This document shows, in pieces, positions 9,695-20,058 of a stretch of 64,000 nucleotides of DNA. Below the pieces are notes generated by a model that made no database searches, was not told the DNA's origin, and saw only the letters and a list, made by a program, of their open reading frames with translations. How positions within the stretch are numbered: position 1 is the stretch's first letter; every line of letters starts with the position of its first letter. The stretch is from NCBI GenBank assembly GCA_003707065.3, contig PPXM03000004.1:992001-1056000 (forward strand), written 5' to 3'. The DNA comes from Trigonopsis variabilis. Its lineage: Eukaryota; Ascomycota; Trigonopsidomycetes; Trigonopsidales; Trigonopsidaceae. Position numbers and translations under genes: made by a program.

Positions 9695-12155
9695 TTATTG
9701 AGAATCTTTCCTTTTGATTCTCGTTTCCAACTTCGCTGCAGGCGTAGTTCTCATCGATCGTATTTTAAGCTTTGGGAAACTTTTTTCAAGTTTTCCAAGC
9801 TCTTTTACAGTTAGAGACATCCTGTATCTGCTATTTTCCATTTCTTCGTATAAGTTTCTGAACTTTGCCTCCTGGGCTGTAGCATATTGCTCGCTGTTGA
9901 ACCTCATAACCTCAAGAAGATTAAACGCAAGCTCGACATCAGGCTTCCTTCGAGGCCTCGCCGTTGTTGGTCTTGAGCACCAACGAAGACCTTTAAGCAC
10001 ATATACATCGACAGGAATACCCTGTACAGCATTTTTACCAGTGATCCTAATATCGCCGAAACCAGCACCTTGGACGACAATCTCGATTCCCTTATTTGTA
10101 ACCATAACTGTACCCGCATACTCCATCTTTCTAGATGCCTCCGGCTTTGTACTGATCATCACTCCACTACTGGGATTCTGTTTGCCCATCATATACACAG
10201 CGCGCAAAGGAGAGCTTGTCACGTGGGGCAGCACTGAGAAGCTGGACCAGACTATCATCCTTCGTTCCCGACAAACGAGCATAAGCATTCCCCCTCCTAA
10301 TAAGACACATTGATCCGGTTGCTTTGTCGACACAGGGACACGCTTGAACCTCGGAGAGTAAGCTCCACGGACAAGTAATGGGACAAAATCAGGATTGACA
10401 TAATCATATACGCTCAATTTATTATCTTTAGTCATAGACTGTCTCCTATAATCATTGATCGCTTCTCTCTGTTCCTGAGTCCAGAATTTCGGCTCCACCT
10501 CTCGATCAACCTCGTAGAGAGCCTTTCCGAGACTAGTAGGTGTCTGAGATTCATTATTATCCAGGCCTTCTTCCATCAATTGTTTTGAATTCTCTTCCTG
10601 TTCGTCACCTCTTTTCTTCTGGTGCTTCTTCTGAGCAACATCGTAGAGGGACACGTTCCCCTGTTCAAGAGAAGCTCTCGGTACATAGCCGAACCCGGGT
10701 AAATCATGAATAACAATATTCCAGAATTTATAGGTGCGTGAATATAGAGTCGTACCCGGAAGGAAGCTTGAGTAGGCTTCCTCAATTGGACGTTTAGCCT
10801 TCTCGTCTTGTTTCTTCTTATCATTTTTGTATTGATACTGCAGGCTAGTAATCAGCCTTGACTTGCCCACATTGGAATAACCCACCCAATAGGTTTCTTT
10901 CTTGAGCTTAGTAAGAAGTTTTCTCAAACCCCATCCATTTCTGGCGCTGCATAGAACTATCTTATCTGGAGCAATATCGGGGAATAGTTTTCTGCAGTAT
11001 TTTTCCATATAGAAACTCAAGTCAACTTCTTTGTCGACAATAAGGTCGATTCGATTAATCACCAAAAGTACGTCCCATCCTGCTTTTTTTTGGAAAGGCA
11101 CAAGCTCATTGTTTAAATTATGGCTGGGGAAACATTCGGGCACTTCTTTTAGTCTGACTCCACCGTATCTCCGAGGTTTCTCGGAGTCATATCGTTTATT
11201 ACTATTCTTCTCATATGCCTCAAGAGATATATATCTAGATAAAGGCATATCCATGGCATCAACGACATGCACGATGTTCGCATTGGAGGGAATCAAACTT
11301 CTGATATCGGAGAATGATGGCAGAGGCGATAGATTGAATCTTGAATGATGAAATAGATCATGGCATCTGTTACATAAAACAATGTCATCTCTTATCTTGG
11401 TGTCATCCTCAATCTTTAATGCTGCCTTGCTTTCGTCTCCATTTTTGAGATATTTTCCCGCCTCCGCCATTATAATATTCTGGTCATCATGGGCCTCCGC
11501 TCCGAGGTTTAGCAATAGTTTTTTCGAATTCATATCTAATCTATCTATGAGGTGGTTATATGTTGTATCAATTTCTCTGACGCGAACGGGCTTAGGTACT
11601 TCAGCATCTCTTCCATACAGTCTTTTTTCAGATATGAATCCGGGCTTTTCCTTGTCACTAGTTTGAAATTTGGAGTTACATGCAGGGCATTGTTTATGCA
11701 CATGCGGGCTTTTAGTTTCCAGGTCGTTTTCCTCTTGATCAAAATCATAAGCAGGAGTATTTTCGAAGACTGACGACTTGTCTGAATCTAATGCGTCTTT
11801 TTTCGGTTCTATCCCGGATAACAGACGCTTTTCTGGAAAAGTTTGAGCTGATGACTTTTTTGTGTGTCTTCGCTTTGGTCCGTGCCGTCTGCGCCCGCTC
11901 TTGCTCGAACTCTGGTCATCGAGACGAAATTCATCTTTCCCCTTATCACTAGTAGAGGACATCGCTCTTGATATTGATATTGATACTCCATTACTGGGGA
12001 TGGTGAAGCAAGATCCTTGCCCTGCGTGATGTCTCACGGAGATATGCGTTAGTCCACGTCGTGGCACTATTGATTAGCCATATTAGAACAGGAAACTGCT
12101 TACCCTGAGATCTCGTACAGCTCGCTATTAGATGCACTGCAGAAGTAGCCACCAT
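9695..12155 (-). CDS. GEP3: Mitochondrial circularly permuted GTPase, YqeH/GEP3 type
   Basis: Two exons, 12155-12104 and 12066-9695, with a 37-nt intron; 807 residues. Without splicing, the frame begins with a GTG at 12067, which is not a eukaryotic start; the upstream exon supplies an ATG and an Arg/Ser-rich, acid-poor presequence typical of mitochondrial import. A CxxC pair at about 144-147 and another at 249-252 form the YqeH-type zinc finger. The GTPase motifs are permuted: G4 NRID near 355, G5 SAR near 391, then G1 GYSNVGKS at 413-420, G2 PGTT and G3 DLPG. Gep3/Mtg3 is needed for maturation of the mitochondrial small ribosomal subunit. The basic C-terminus is usual for the family. The protein is longer than yeast Gep3, mainly in the N-terminal 120 residues. 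Confidence 0.9.
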
Positions 12156-12953
12156 AAAAGATATCGAACTTTCCTCTTGTTCGTGGATCAAGACGATGTA
12201 ACAGTACGAATTTCCCTTCTTGCTGGCTTGACCAAATGGAGAAATTTGCCGCTACATATACGGAACAAATAGACAATACCAACTAGGAGAGAATAAGAGA
12301 GTCAGCTATGACTTAGACGTAAGGAGTATTTTTATATGTTAATTCAGTAACATCAAATGGGATGTAATAGTCGATAACCGATCAATGAGGAGGTACATTC
12401 GAGAAGCTCTCTAGCTGTCGGTATGTGACGAAATCTGAGCAGACTATTGCACTGGAAGCCTCACAAGTAGATAGATTGCGTAATCTTTGAGAGATTTATT
12501 TGCAAGTATTTAATGTCATTCGCAGAGGCCTTTCTCCCATATCGTACTCAGGTCGAGTGGCAGGACTCAACCACTCTATCACCTAGTACGCCGAATATTG
12601 ACGTGCCCTTTTCGGCAAGTCATATCCCAAAGCCCCCACGAAAGCAGGCTTGACAATGCAGGGTAAAACTGCAGGTCGCTAACTGACTAGTAAGAACAAA
12701 GGATGGCAAGAAAAAAGCGCCGAGATAGGAATGAGACGTATCACGAATTCGTTTAACCAATTAAAGGGCCAAATCAGAAATCTGTAGACAATAAAATAAT
12801 GGACGAGCTCTTCTACGAGGACGGATCGAGACTGTTGAACCCCACTGGCGCGCTTGTATGAGAGTCACTGGATGTGGGGGCGCTCCAGTCTGTTCCTAGT
12901 CTGGTCCACTCATCAATACAACGGTCTGTCCCTTAAGCTAGAATTGAGTGAAA
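12156..12953. other. Divergent intergenic region (798 bp)
   Basis: Between the GEP3 and hydroxyacid dehydrogenase starts. A minus-strand open stretch at 12100-12282 reads like protein but overlaps GEP3 exon 1 in another frame. I found no exon that would complete it. Confidence 0.4.
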
Positions 12954-13992
12954 ATGACTAAACCTCTTGTTCTTCTCTTAGGTGAAGTAATAGAGGCTAA
13001 GGACGAATGGAAAAGGGTGGAAGATGTGGCCGACGTTAAGGTAAAGAATGAGAGATCGGGGATAGCTGACCTGTAAGGTTGTCGATTCTGGAACTCCTGA
13101 GGAGTTTCGGGCTGCATTAAAAAGAGGAGATTATGATGGGGTAAAGGCGATTTATAGAACTTATAGGTCGGCCCAGCATACGGGTGTCTTCAACGAAGAT
13201 TTGATCAAGTTGCTGCCTAAATCGGTGAAGTTCATCAGCCACGTCGGGGCTGGCTACGATCAGATCGATGTCCATGCCTGTACAAAGCACGGGATTAAAG
13301 TCAGCAACTGTCCCAAGGCAGTTGACGATGCTACTGCTGATGTCGCCGTATTCTTAATGCTTGGTGCTCTCAGGAGAGCTTGGAGACCTATACAGAGTCT
13401 GCGGGCAGGTCGATGGAGAGAAGGAATGGGAGAAGCACATGATCCTGAGAAAAAAGTTCTAGGAATCCTTGGTTTGGGTGGGATTGGAACTGAACTGGCG
13501 AAACGCGCCAAAGGATTCAACATGACGATCCAGTATCATAATCGACGCCCCGTTGAGACAAATCCTGTGGATGCTAAATATGTTGGCTTTGAGGAACTAC
13601 TGGCGACGTCAGACATAATCTCTATCCATGTACCCCTCAATTCTCAAACTCATCATCTCATCTCTACTCCAGAATTCGAGAAAATGAAGAACGGAGTTGT
13701 TATTGTCAATACAGCTCGTGGAGCTGTTCTCGACGAAGCTGCTTTGGTCAAGGCCATCCGAGGCGGTAAAGTTTTCGCTGCTGGGTTGGATGTATATGAA
13801 TTCGAAACGAGGATCAATCCTGATCTTCTTAATATGGATGAGGTCTTCCTGCTTCCTCACATTGGAACGTCGACTATTGAAACAATTCGCGCTATGGAGA
13901 CCTTAGTCATCAATAACGTTTTGTCGGCTGTGACTGAAGACAAGCTACTAAATATCGTTCCTGAACAGCGAGAGCTGGGATCAAGTCTTTAG
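12954..13992 (+). CDS. D-2-hydroxyacid dehydrogenase (glyoxylate/hydroxypyruvate reductase-like)
   Basis: Two exons, 12954-13040 and 13078-13992, with a 37-nt intron; 333 residues. An N-terminal catalytic-domain part is followed by the Rossmann NAD(P) loop GLGGIG at 161-166. The catalytic triad of the family is present: Arg243 in NTARG, Glu272 after the DVYE segment and His290 in PHIG. In budding yeast the closest named relative is Gor1, which reduces glyoxylate to glycolate. The HNRR segment after the Rossmann strand suggests NADPH preference, because basic residues there bind the 2'-phosphate; this is an inference. Exact substrate specificity cannot be read from sequence. Confidence 0.9.
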
Positions 13993-14540
13993 ATCTCCGC
14001 CGATATGATTGAAAACTATGTCTTTCATAAAATAGCCTTATTGTTGTTGTTGATAGATATAATCTGTTTTACCTGACATCGCTACCGGCGTTTTCCGCGG
14101 ATAGTTTGCTCGTAACGTCACGAATGGCAGCTTAGAACGTCTCTTTTATCTTGTCACAAGTCCGACAGACTAGCGTCAAGTAGCAATTTCTCTTCTGAAA
14201 TCAAGATTGCAAAAGAGACTAAAACCGACCTTATGCCGTCGCAGATTTCGTTTATAAAATATGTAGCAATGGCTAAAAATACGAATAACTCTTGAATGAA
14301 ACGAGACAATGGTTCTGTTTTATTCTTATATTGCTGTTTTTCTCCTCTTGATACCTCGTCTCACGAGCAAAATCCCAAATAGGCAGCTGTGACTGTGTCA
14401 CTTCTGGGCAGCTATCTCCAAATCGGGTTGGCTGACCGTGTAGGACAAGTATATTTGGATTTCCCTTTAAGGTAATTTGCTCATTTTTCATGAGCTGATC
14501 AAACAAGATTGGCGACAATTAAAACTTATAAATAAAGCGA
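13993..14540. other. Intergenic region with a doubtful small minus-strand ORF
   Basis: Contains a short GTT repeat near 14041. On the minus strand, 14491-14273 gives 72 residues from an ATG, with no recognisable family. It would be divergent from the Ctr gene by about 50 bp. I do not call it a gene. Confidence 0.3.
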
Positions 14541-15378
14541 ATGTTCACCACTCACCCTTCAATTATGTCGTCTACGGTCGATCTTGTAGCTAGATGTGCT
14601 TCCCATGCTGCCCATGCTAGTCAAGGATCTAGCCATTGTTCAAAGATGGGAACGCAAAACAGCACCTCGTCAACAGCAAGTCGTCCTTGCAAGATTTCGG
14701 TATATCATTTAAATGGCGAGATCCTAACTATCTATAGATGACCTGGAATTGGCATACGATTGACGCTTGCTTTATTTCCAAAGATTGGCAAATTACAACT
14801 AGCCATATGTTTGCTGGATCATGTATAGGCGTCTTTTTTCTGGTAATTGCGCTTCAATGGTTGCACAGGCTGTCCAGAGAGTACGATCACTGGATATACA
14901 ATCACAATTCCAGTGATTCGCGGATACCATTGAATGATCGAACAATGCCAGTTGACCCGCTTGATCAAGGGAAGACTGAATCCACTAGCTCCGGTCAAAT
15001 TTATTGTGCCGATAATGATAAGCAATTTGGACGACTTTTTGCCAGGGTAAAGTTATCTAAACCAGTAAGAAGAGTCATTCACGGCCCTTGGTTTGTGAAG
15101 CCTACTAAGAGGCACGATGTTATTATGCCTTCTTTGTGGCAACATATCTTCCGGAGTATTCTATTCACCATTGAATGGGGAACAGCCTATATTGTTATGC
15201 TCTTATTTATGTGTAAGTCAAACAGGAAGTCTTTGCTAACTGATATTTAGACTATAATGGGTATATCATCATTTGCTGCTTTCTGGGAGCCCTTGTTGGG
15301 CGTCTGATCTTCGCTTTTGAGGCGATGGGTGCAGACACTTACAATGTTGCAGATAGTAGGAACGCCTGTTGTCAATAG
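14541..15378 (+). CDS. Ctr-family copper transporter
   Basis: Three exons: 14541-14699, 14738-15212 and 15251-15378, with two 38-nt introns; 253 residues from the first ATG (a second in-frame ATG lies at 14565). The N-terminus is rich in His, Cys and Met, as in metal-collecting Ctr ectodomains. It leads into CKISMTWNWHTIDACFIS, the conserved start of TM1 in fungal Ctr proteins. TM2 carries the MxxxM copper-path motif (MLLFM) and TM3 a GxxxG packing motif (GALVG). Ctr proteins form trimers that carry Cu(I) across the plasma or vacuolar membrane. The cytosolic loop of about 90 residues between TM1 and TM2 is typical of fungal members. Which membrane it serves is not decidable. Confidence 0.93.
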
Positions 15379-15502
15379 CAATATCATAGAGGACAAAGAA
15401 CGTTAATTTAAAGCATCAAGCGTGTCTCCGTAGGCCTAGATTATGCTGGGTGTACAGTGGTCATAAGAAACTATCTATTTACTAGTTTAGAATTTCACAA
15501 CT

Positions 15503-16486
15503 CTAATAGGTGGAAGGATGGATAGCAAGCCGCCCACCATCAATGACGACGACCAATCCATTGTTATATCCTCCAGAAGAACCGACCATGTAGAGAATGG
15601 TACCAGCAATCTCTTGGTCTTCACCAGGGCGACCCAACGGACATATGGTTTTAGGAACTTGGCCCATATCACTTCGGCCAAATTCGTCAGACGGCTTTCC
15701 TGCTGTCATCTCAGATGGGAAGAAACCAGGAGCCAAGGCATTAACTCGAATTTGGTAGGGAGCAAAATAGGTGGACAACATCTTAGTCAATTGAGTTGTT
15801 GCAGCCTTTGTTGCTCCATATGAAAAATTCTTGGGGACATTTCGAATGTACCCGCCAATGGACGAGGTATTAATGACCTGAGATACGTAAGGAACCTTAG
15901 AGATCTTGTTGCCCTGATCGAGTAAAGTCAAAAATGATGCGGTCACGTAATAAACTGCAGTGACATTGACTTGGAATGTAGAAGCCCATTGAGAAGGATC
16001 CTGGGACAAAAGATTCTTTTGGACGGTTTCTATGTCTGCTCCAGGATCGCTGACCGTCTTATCGCCGAGAACACCGGAGTTGTTGATGAGAACGTTGAGA
16101 TATCCATGTTTCCCCTTGATAGTTGAGACCAATTTATCTATTTCAGATTGTTTGGTGACATCAGCTTGAATAGAAAACATATTTCCATGGGCCTTAATGG
16201 TCAGAAGAAATCAATTGACCATTTGGACTTACAGAATGATGCTTGACAGCACGATCCAAAACCTCTAATCGACGGCCGACAATATAGACGATTGCACCAT
16301 TATTTTCAAGCGCTTATATTAGTTATGTATGTCGATAAGAAAAATTACCTGTAGCCATCATCAAGCCAATTCCTATCAATCAGAATAAAGTCACCTAGAT
16401 ATCTTCTTACCAGTTCCTCCACCAGTAATGACTACTACCAATCCTTTGACATTGAATACTTTATCGAAGCTAAAAGGTTCAGACAT
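15503..16486 (-). CDS. Short-chain dehydrogenase/reductase (SDR)
   Basis: Four exons: 16486-16411, 16372-16349 (only 24 nt), 16312-16233 and 16192-15503, with introns of 38, 36 and 40 nt; 289 residues. Splicing rebuilds the cofactor motif TGGGTGIG at 21-28, which is split by the first intron. NNSG follows at about 97-100, then the catalytic Ser at about 170-171 (NTSSIGG), Tyr185 and Lys189 in YGATK. The GRR at the end of the second strand suggests NADP(H). Sequence style is that of fungal classical SDRs compared with 3-oxoacyl-ACP reductase-like or rhamnolipid-type reductases. The substrate is unknown. Confidence 0.9.
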
Positions 16487-17423
16487 TTTTAGACAACGAT
16501 AAAAGTAACCGAGCTGTTTGGGTATAAATACCTTAGGACATTTTTGGCCTTTCTGGGTTGGCTTGTCGGCCATCAGTCGCCGTGGTCGGACATTCCGAGA
16601 GGGTTCGTCGTCTCTTTCCAATTAGTGTTCGAGAGAAGCGATTCACTTACTGGCATATTTATTATATATTGATACTTTAGTAGCTTATATACGATCTTGT
16701 ATTCGTGGGTGAGAGTCAATTGCTCCCTTAGTAGTTGCCGCTTAGTAATTATCCATCAGTGCTCTCATTGACACTGACTGAATCGACACATTTTGGGAGC
16801 TACGTCTAGATTTAAGAATTATGTCTTTGAATAAGCAATGCTATATTATTACATCTTCTTAGATATGCAGTATGTGCAAACTTGTAAATGTGTTCTTTTT
16901 TTTAGATGTTCAAGAAAATCGATTGAAAGGTTGAGGGGAAAAATAGGAAACTCCACTATTACCCTATCAAGTATACCTTATTCGCGTAACCCATTTTGTT
17001 AGTTATCTGTAAGCAATTATGCCTCGAACAATAAGCGCACAACACTTTCAGTATCCGACGAACTCTAGTCGGGGTTAATCCTCTGTTCAGTTGCATCTGT
17101 ATCTATCTATCGTCTAATCCTCCCACTGATAGCGACCTCTAAGGAATTCTAGACGATAAGATCAAATCGATCCGCAAAATTGTCCATGACTTTATCACAT
17201 GTTCAGCAGTGTTAATAGATTATTATTTGTTCTTATAAAACAGTATCATAAAATAAAAGCGGTGAGGTCGACGCAAATCTCACGCCTACTCAGTCTCTCA
17301 TAGACAAAAAGCAGAACAGTCCACTGCTGTAATGCAATATTTCTGATGCATGTCGTGTGAGAGTCAACTATTTGATTCACTTCTGTGAACTATCGTTGAA
17401 CTCCACGCGCCTCTAAACCATCC
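16487..17423. other. Intergenic region (937 bp)
   Basis: AT-rich spacer upstream of the SDR gene. I see no coding frame, tRNA or repeat in it. Confidence 0.4.
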
Positions 17424-17618
17424 TTACAGAAAGAACTCTATTGGAATGGAAATCTGACCAGCCACTTGACAAGGGTTAACTTCTTTATTACCCACATTCA
17501 AAGCAATGCTTCTTTTACCTACTTCCACTGTCCTCTCATAAATTAGGTCACGTGCTATGGTTTTACAATTCTCGATAAGTGCCGACGGAACACGAGCGCG
17601 AGGAAAAGTAACGGTCAA
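17424..17618 (-). CDS. Unidentified small ORF, perhaps a 3' exon
   Basis: The minus-strand frame is open from about 17666 to the stop at 17424, and 65-78 residues read like genuine protein (VPSALIENCKTIARDLIYE, then a hydrophobic IPIEFF end). There is no in-frame ATG in the open part, so it would need an upstream exon; I could not find a convincing splice pair between it and the MFS gene that starts at 17881 on the other strand. I do not recognise a family. It contains a CACGTG, which may instead mark it as promoter sequence. Confidence 0.3.
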   Translation of the reverse strand: MTVTFPRARVPSALIENCKTIARDLIYERTVEVGKRSIALNVGNKEVNPCQVAGQISIPIEFFL

Positions 17619-17880
17619 TCCCCGAAGTGATAAGCAAAGCCGATGATTCTCGAGATTTATCTATTTTTCCATGTAGAGCAGTCATATGAAAACCACCAGC
17701 GAACTTCATATATCGAAAATAATTTCATGACTATTTTCAAGACATAAATAGTCGAAGAAATAGAAATATTGATAATCTGTCCTTTTCCCAGGTATTGGAG
17801 CCCGATAAACCGTTACCTCGTTGAGTCATATCGGCCCGACTTGAAAGGGCCCGAGAAAGCTTGCACCACATTGTAAAATA

Positions 17881-19552
17881 ATGAAAGGAGGAAAGGGCGC
17901 ATACGATGGCTTCCCTTTTGCTCAGATCCTCATTGTCGGTAAGTTTTCCTGAAGAAATTGCGCTGATTATTCAAGCTTTATGTCGGTTTTCTGAACCTAT
18001 CGCGTTCACCTCGATATTTCCTTATGTCTTTTTCATGATTAAAGACTTTGGCCTATCATCCGACGAAGCACAAATTGCTAAATACGCAGGGCTTTTGAGC
18101 TCCTGCTTTTCTTTGAGTCAAATGCTGACCTGCATTATCTGGGGTCAGCTTAGTGATCGAATAGGACGCAAACCCGTGATTATGTTCGGTTTACTGGGCT
18201 CGAGCATCAGTATTGTCTCGTTTGGATTTGCTACATCGTATCCTATGGCGATATTTACGCGCTCTTTGGCTGGCTTATTGAATGGTAATGTTGCTGTGAT
18301 AAGGACAGTCCTGGCGGAAATAGCTACTGAACGCCGACATCAGCCTATCGCTTTTAGTGTCATGCCTGTTTTATGGCAGCTGGGCACCGTCATTGGCCCT
18401 CTAATCGGAGGTCTCTTGGCTAACCCCGCGAAAGAATATCCTGATGTGTTTGGTAATGTGGCCTTATTCAAGAAATTTCCATACTGCTTACCAAGTCTTG
18501 TGGTTGGTAGTTTATTACTTTTCAGTTTAATTATTGCTTTCCTCTTTCTACATGAAACCTCGGAAAATCATCGAGATCGCTACGACGTGGGCATAGTTAT
18601 TGGTAATCGAATTAAAGCCTTCTTCAATTCGAATAAAGATGTTGAAAAATCGCAGGACTCTGGAACTCTTACCGAAAGCAGTCCTCTTCTTCAACCCATT
18701 GCCGCAACGCAAGATCCTTATCACCATCAGGTTCATCACCACGCTCCCCCTATAGCTATCGATGAGACAAGCGAGTTGGGAATGTTAGAGAAGATGCCAT
18801 GGAAAAAAATCATTGATCCCCAAGTGCGTCGTCAATTATTATCTTACTCGCTTTTGTCTTTTCACTGCACGGCTTTCGAAGAACTCTTCCCTATTCTCTT
18901 GTCAGGTTCCATTTCAGGCTACAAAGTGTTCCCTATCTGGTCTGAAGGCGGATTGGGTTTCTCATCATCTAAAGTTGGAATGTTTCTGGCGAGCACAGGT
19001 GTCCTTGGTGTCTTTGTCATGTTGTTCATTTTCCCTGCATGCGACCGATATTTCGGCTCCCTGAGAGGGTATCAGACTTTCCTTTGGATAAACCCGTGGT
19101 TATATCTTTGGACATCACTCTTTCTATTTTTCACCTTCCTCCCTCGCCCTATCTTGACGGCTCTTGTGTCAATCACCTTGTTAGTTCGAGTATGTGGAGG
19201 GTCTCTGGCTTTTGCTGAACAGGCTTTGCTACTCACTCGATCCACAGCTTATCCGCAGTTTCTCGGAACAATCAACGGTGTAGCTCAAATTTGTGCTGCT
19301 TGTGCTCGATCACTTGGCCCGATAATATGTGGAACTATCATGAGTATCGGTCAAAAGGAGAAGATGGGAGGTATGGCATACTGGCTCATGGCTGCATTAG
19401 CTTTGGCTGGCAGTATACAATCCTACCAGCTAGTAGATGGGGATATCGAGCGCGCTAAGTTATGTGGAGACATTTCCCCTGATGAGGAAGAGGAACGAGA
19501 AATTGAAGAGGAGGAACAAGCCCAGGGCAGAAGAGTGACAGGCGAAGTATAG
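17881..19552 (+). CDS. Major facilitator superfamily transporter (DHA1/ZIFL-like)
   Basis: Two exons, 17881-17938 and 17976-19552, with a 37-nt intron; 544 residues. A single-frame reading from 17906 runs through the intron in the wrong frame. Splicing gives the usual family start: a short hydrophilic tip, FPFAQILIV and then ALCRFSEPIAFTSIFPY. Motif A of drug:H+ antiporters is clear after TM2 (GQLSDRIGRKP), and about 12 TM segments can be drawn. The central cytosolic loop is Ser/Glu-rich and carries a His cluster (HHQVHHH). The C-terminus is a strongly acidic Glu tail. Relatives include zinc-induced facilitator-like carriers; the His-rich loop would suit a metal-linked role, but the substrate is not known. 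Confidence 0.9.
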
Positions 19553-20058
19553 ATACCCCATGATAGACGTGATATATCTGTTCTACACGGACAGCCCAAG
19601 GTTAATATTTCTGATAGAGGTTCGGAAAAAGGTTATTTGATTTCTCTTTCTAGAGCGTAAAGGTACGCTCTTTTGTACTTATACAAAAGTTATTCTTTAA
19701 GAAATCTGTATATTTAACTTGAGAACTTGAGGGATCATTTTCGTCTTCTCAGACTCTCCATTAATCTCACCTGGCGGCAACACGGAAATAGCACATAGAA
19801 CAGCTCAATGACTCAAAGAACTCCCACTTGATATTTAATTGACCTAACCAAAAGAACCTTAGAAACATTAAAACATGTAGAGTACGTCAAGAGATCAAGA
19901 ATATTCATCTATTGCCGAACGCCGTATGGGGGACGCAAACCTGGTAACGCGTGACAGGCTGGAATCTGAGAGTCAGGCGGACGCGGTCAAAGTTGGTCAA
20001 AGTGACGCGAACATCTCTTCAAGGCCCGACGGAGGAAAAAGGACTGGGGCTTTTGGCA
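19553..20058. other. Intergenic region with MCB elements
   Basis: The 506 bp before the APSES factor. The left half holds nothing notable; the right end has the MCB-like sites listed separately. Confidence 0.4.
19947..20009 (+). promoter_or_regulatory. Cluster of MCB-like (ACGCG) sites before the MBF-type factor
   Basis: A full ACGCGT is at 19947-19952 and ACGCG cores at 19981-19985 and 20005-20009, that is 50-110 bp before the ATG of an APSES/MBF factor. ACGCGT is the binding site of MBF (Mbp1-Swi6, Res1/2-Cdc10). Autoregulation is an inference; some sites may lie in the leader. Confidence 0.45.

Noticed and set aside
9714-10313. 199-residue plus-strand ORF
   Set aside because: Antisense shadow of GEP3, which has full zinc-finger and GTPase motifs.
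12100-12282. Protein-like minus-strand frame (KFDIFYGGYFCSASNSELYEISG region)
   Set aside because: It overlaps GEP3 exon 1 in another frame, has no ATG, and I found no upstream exon; the GEP3 presequence explains the region better.
14273-14518. Minus-strand ORF upstream of the Ctr gene
   Set aside because: Only 72 residues from an ATG, no known family, and it lies where the Ctr promoter should be; kept as a note only.
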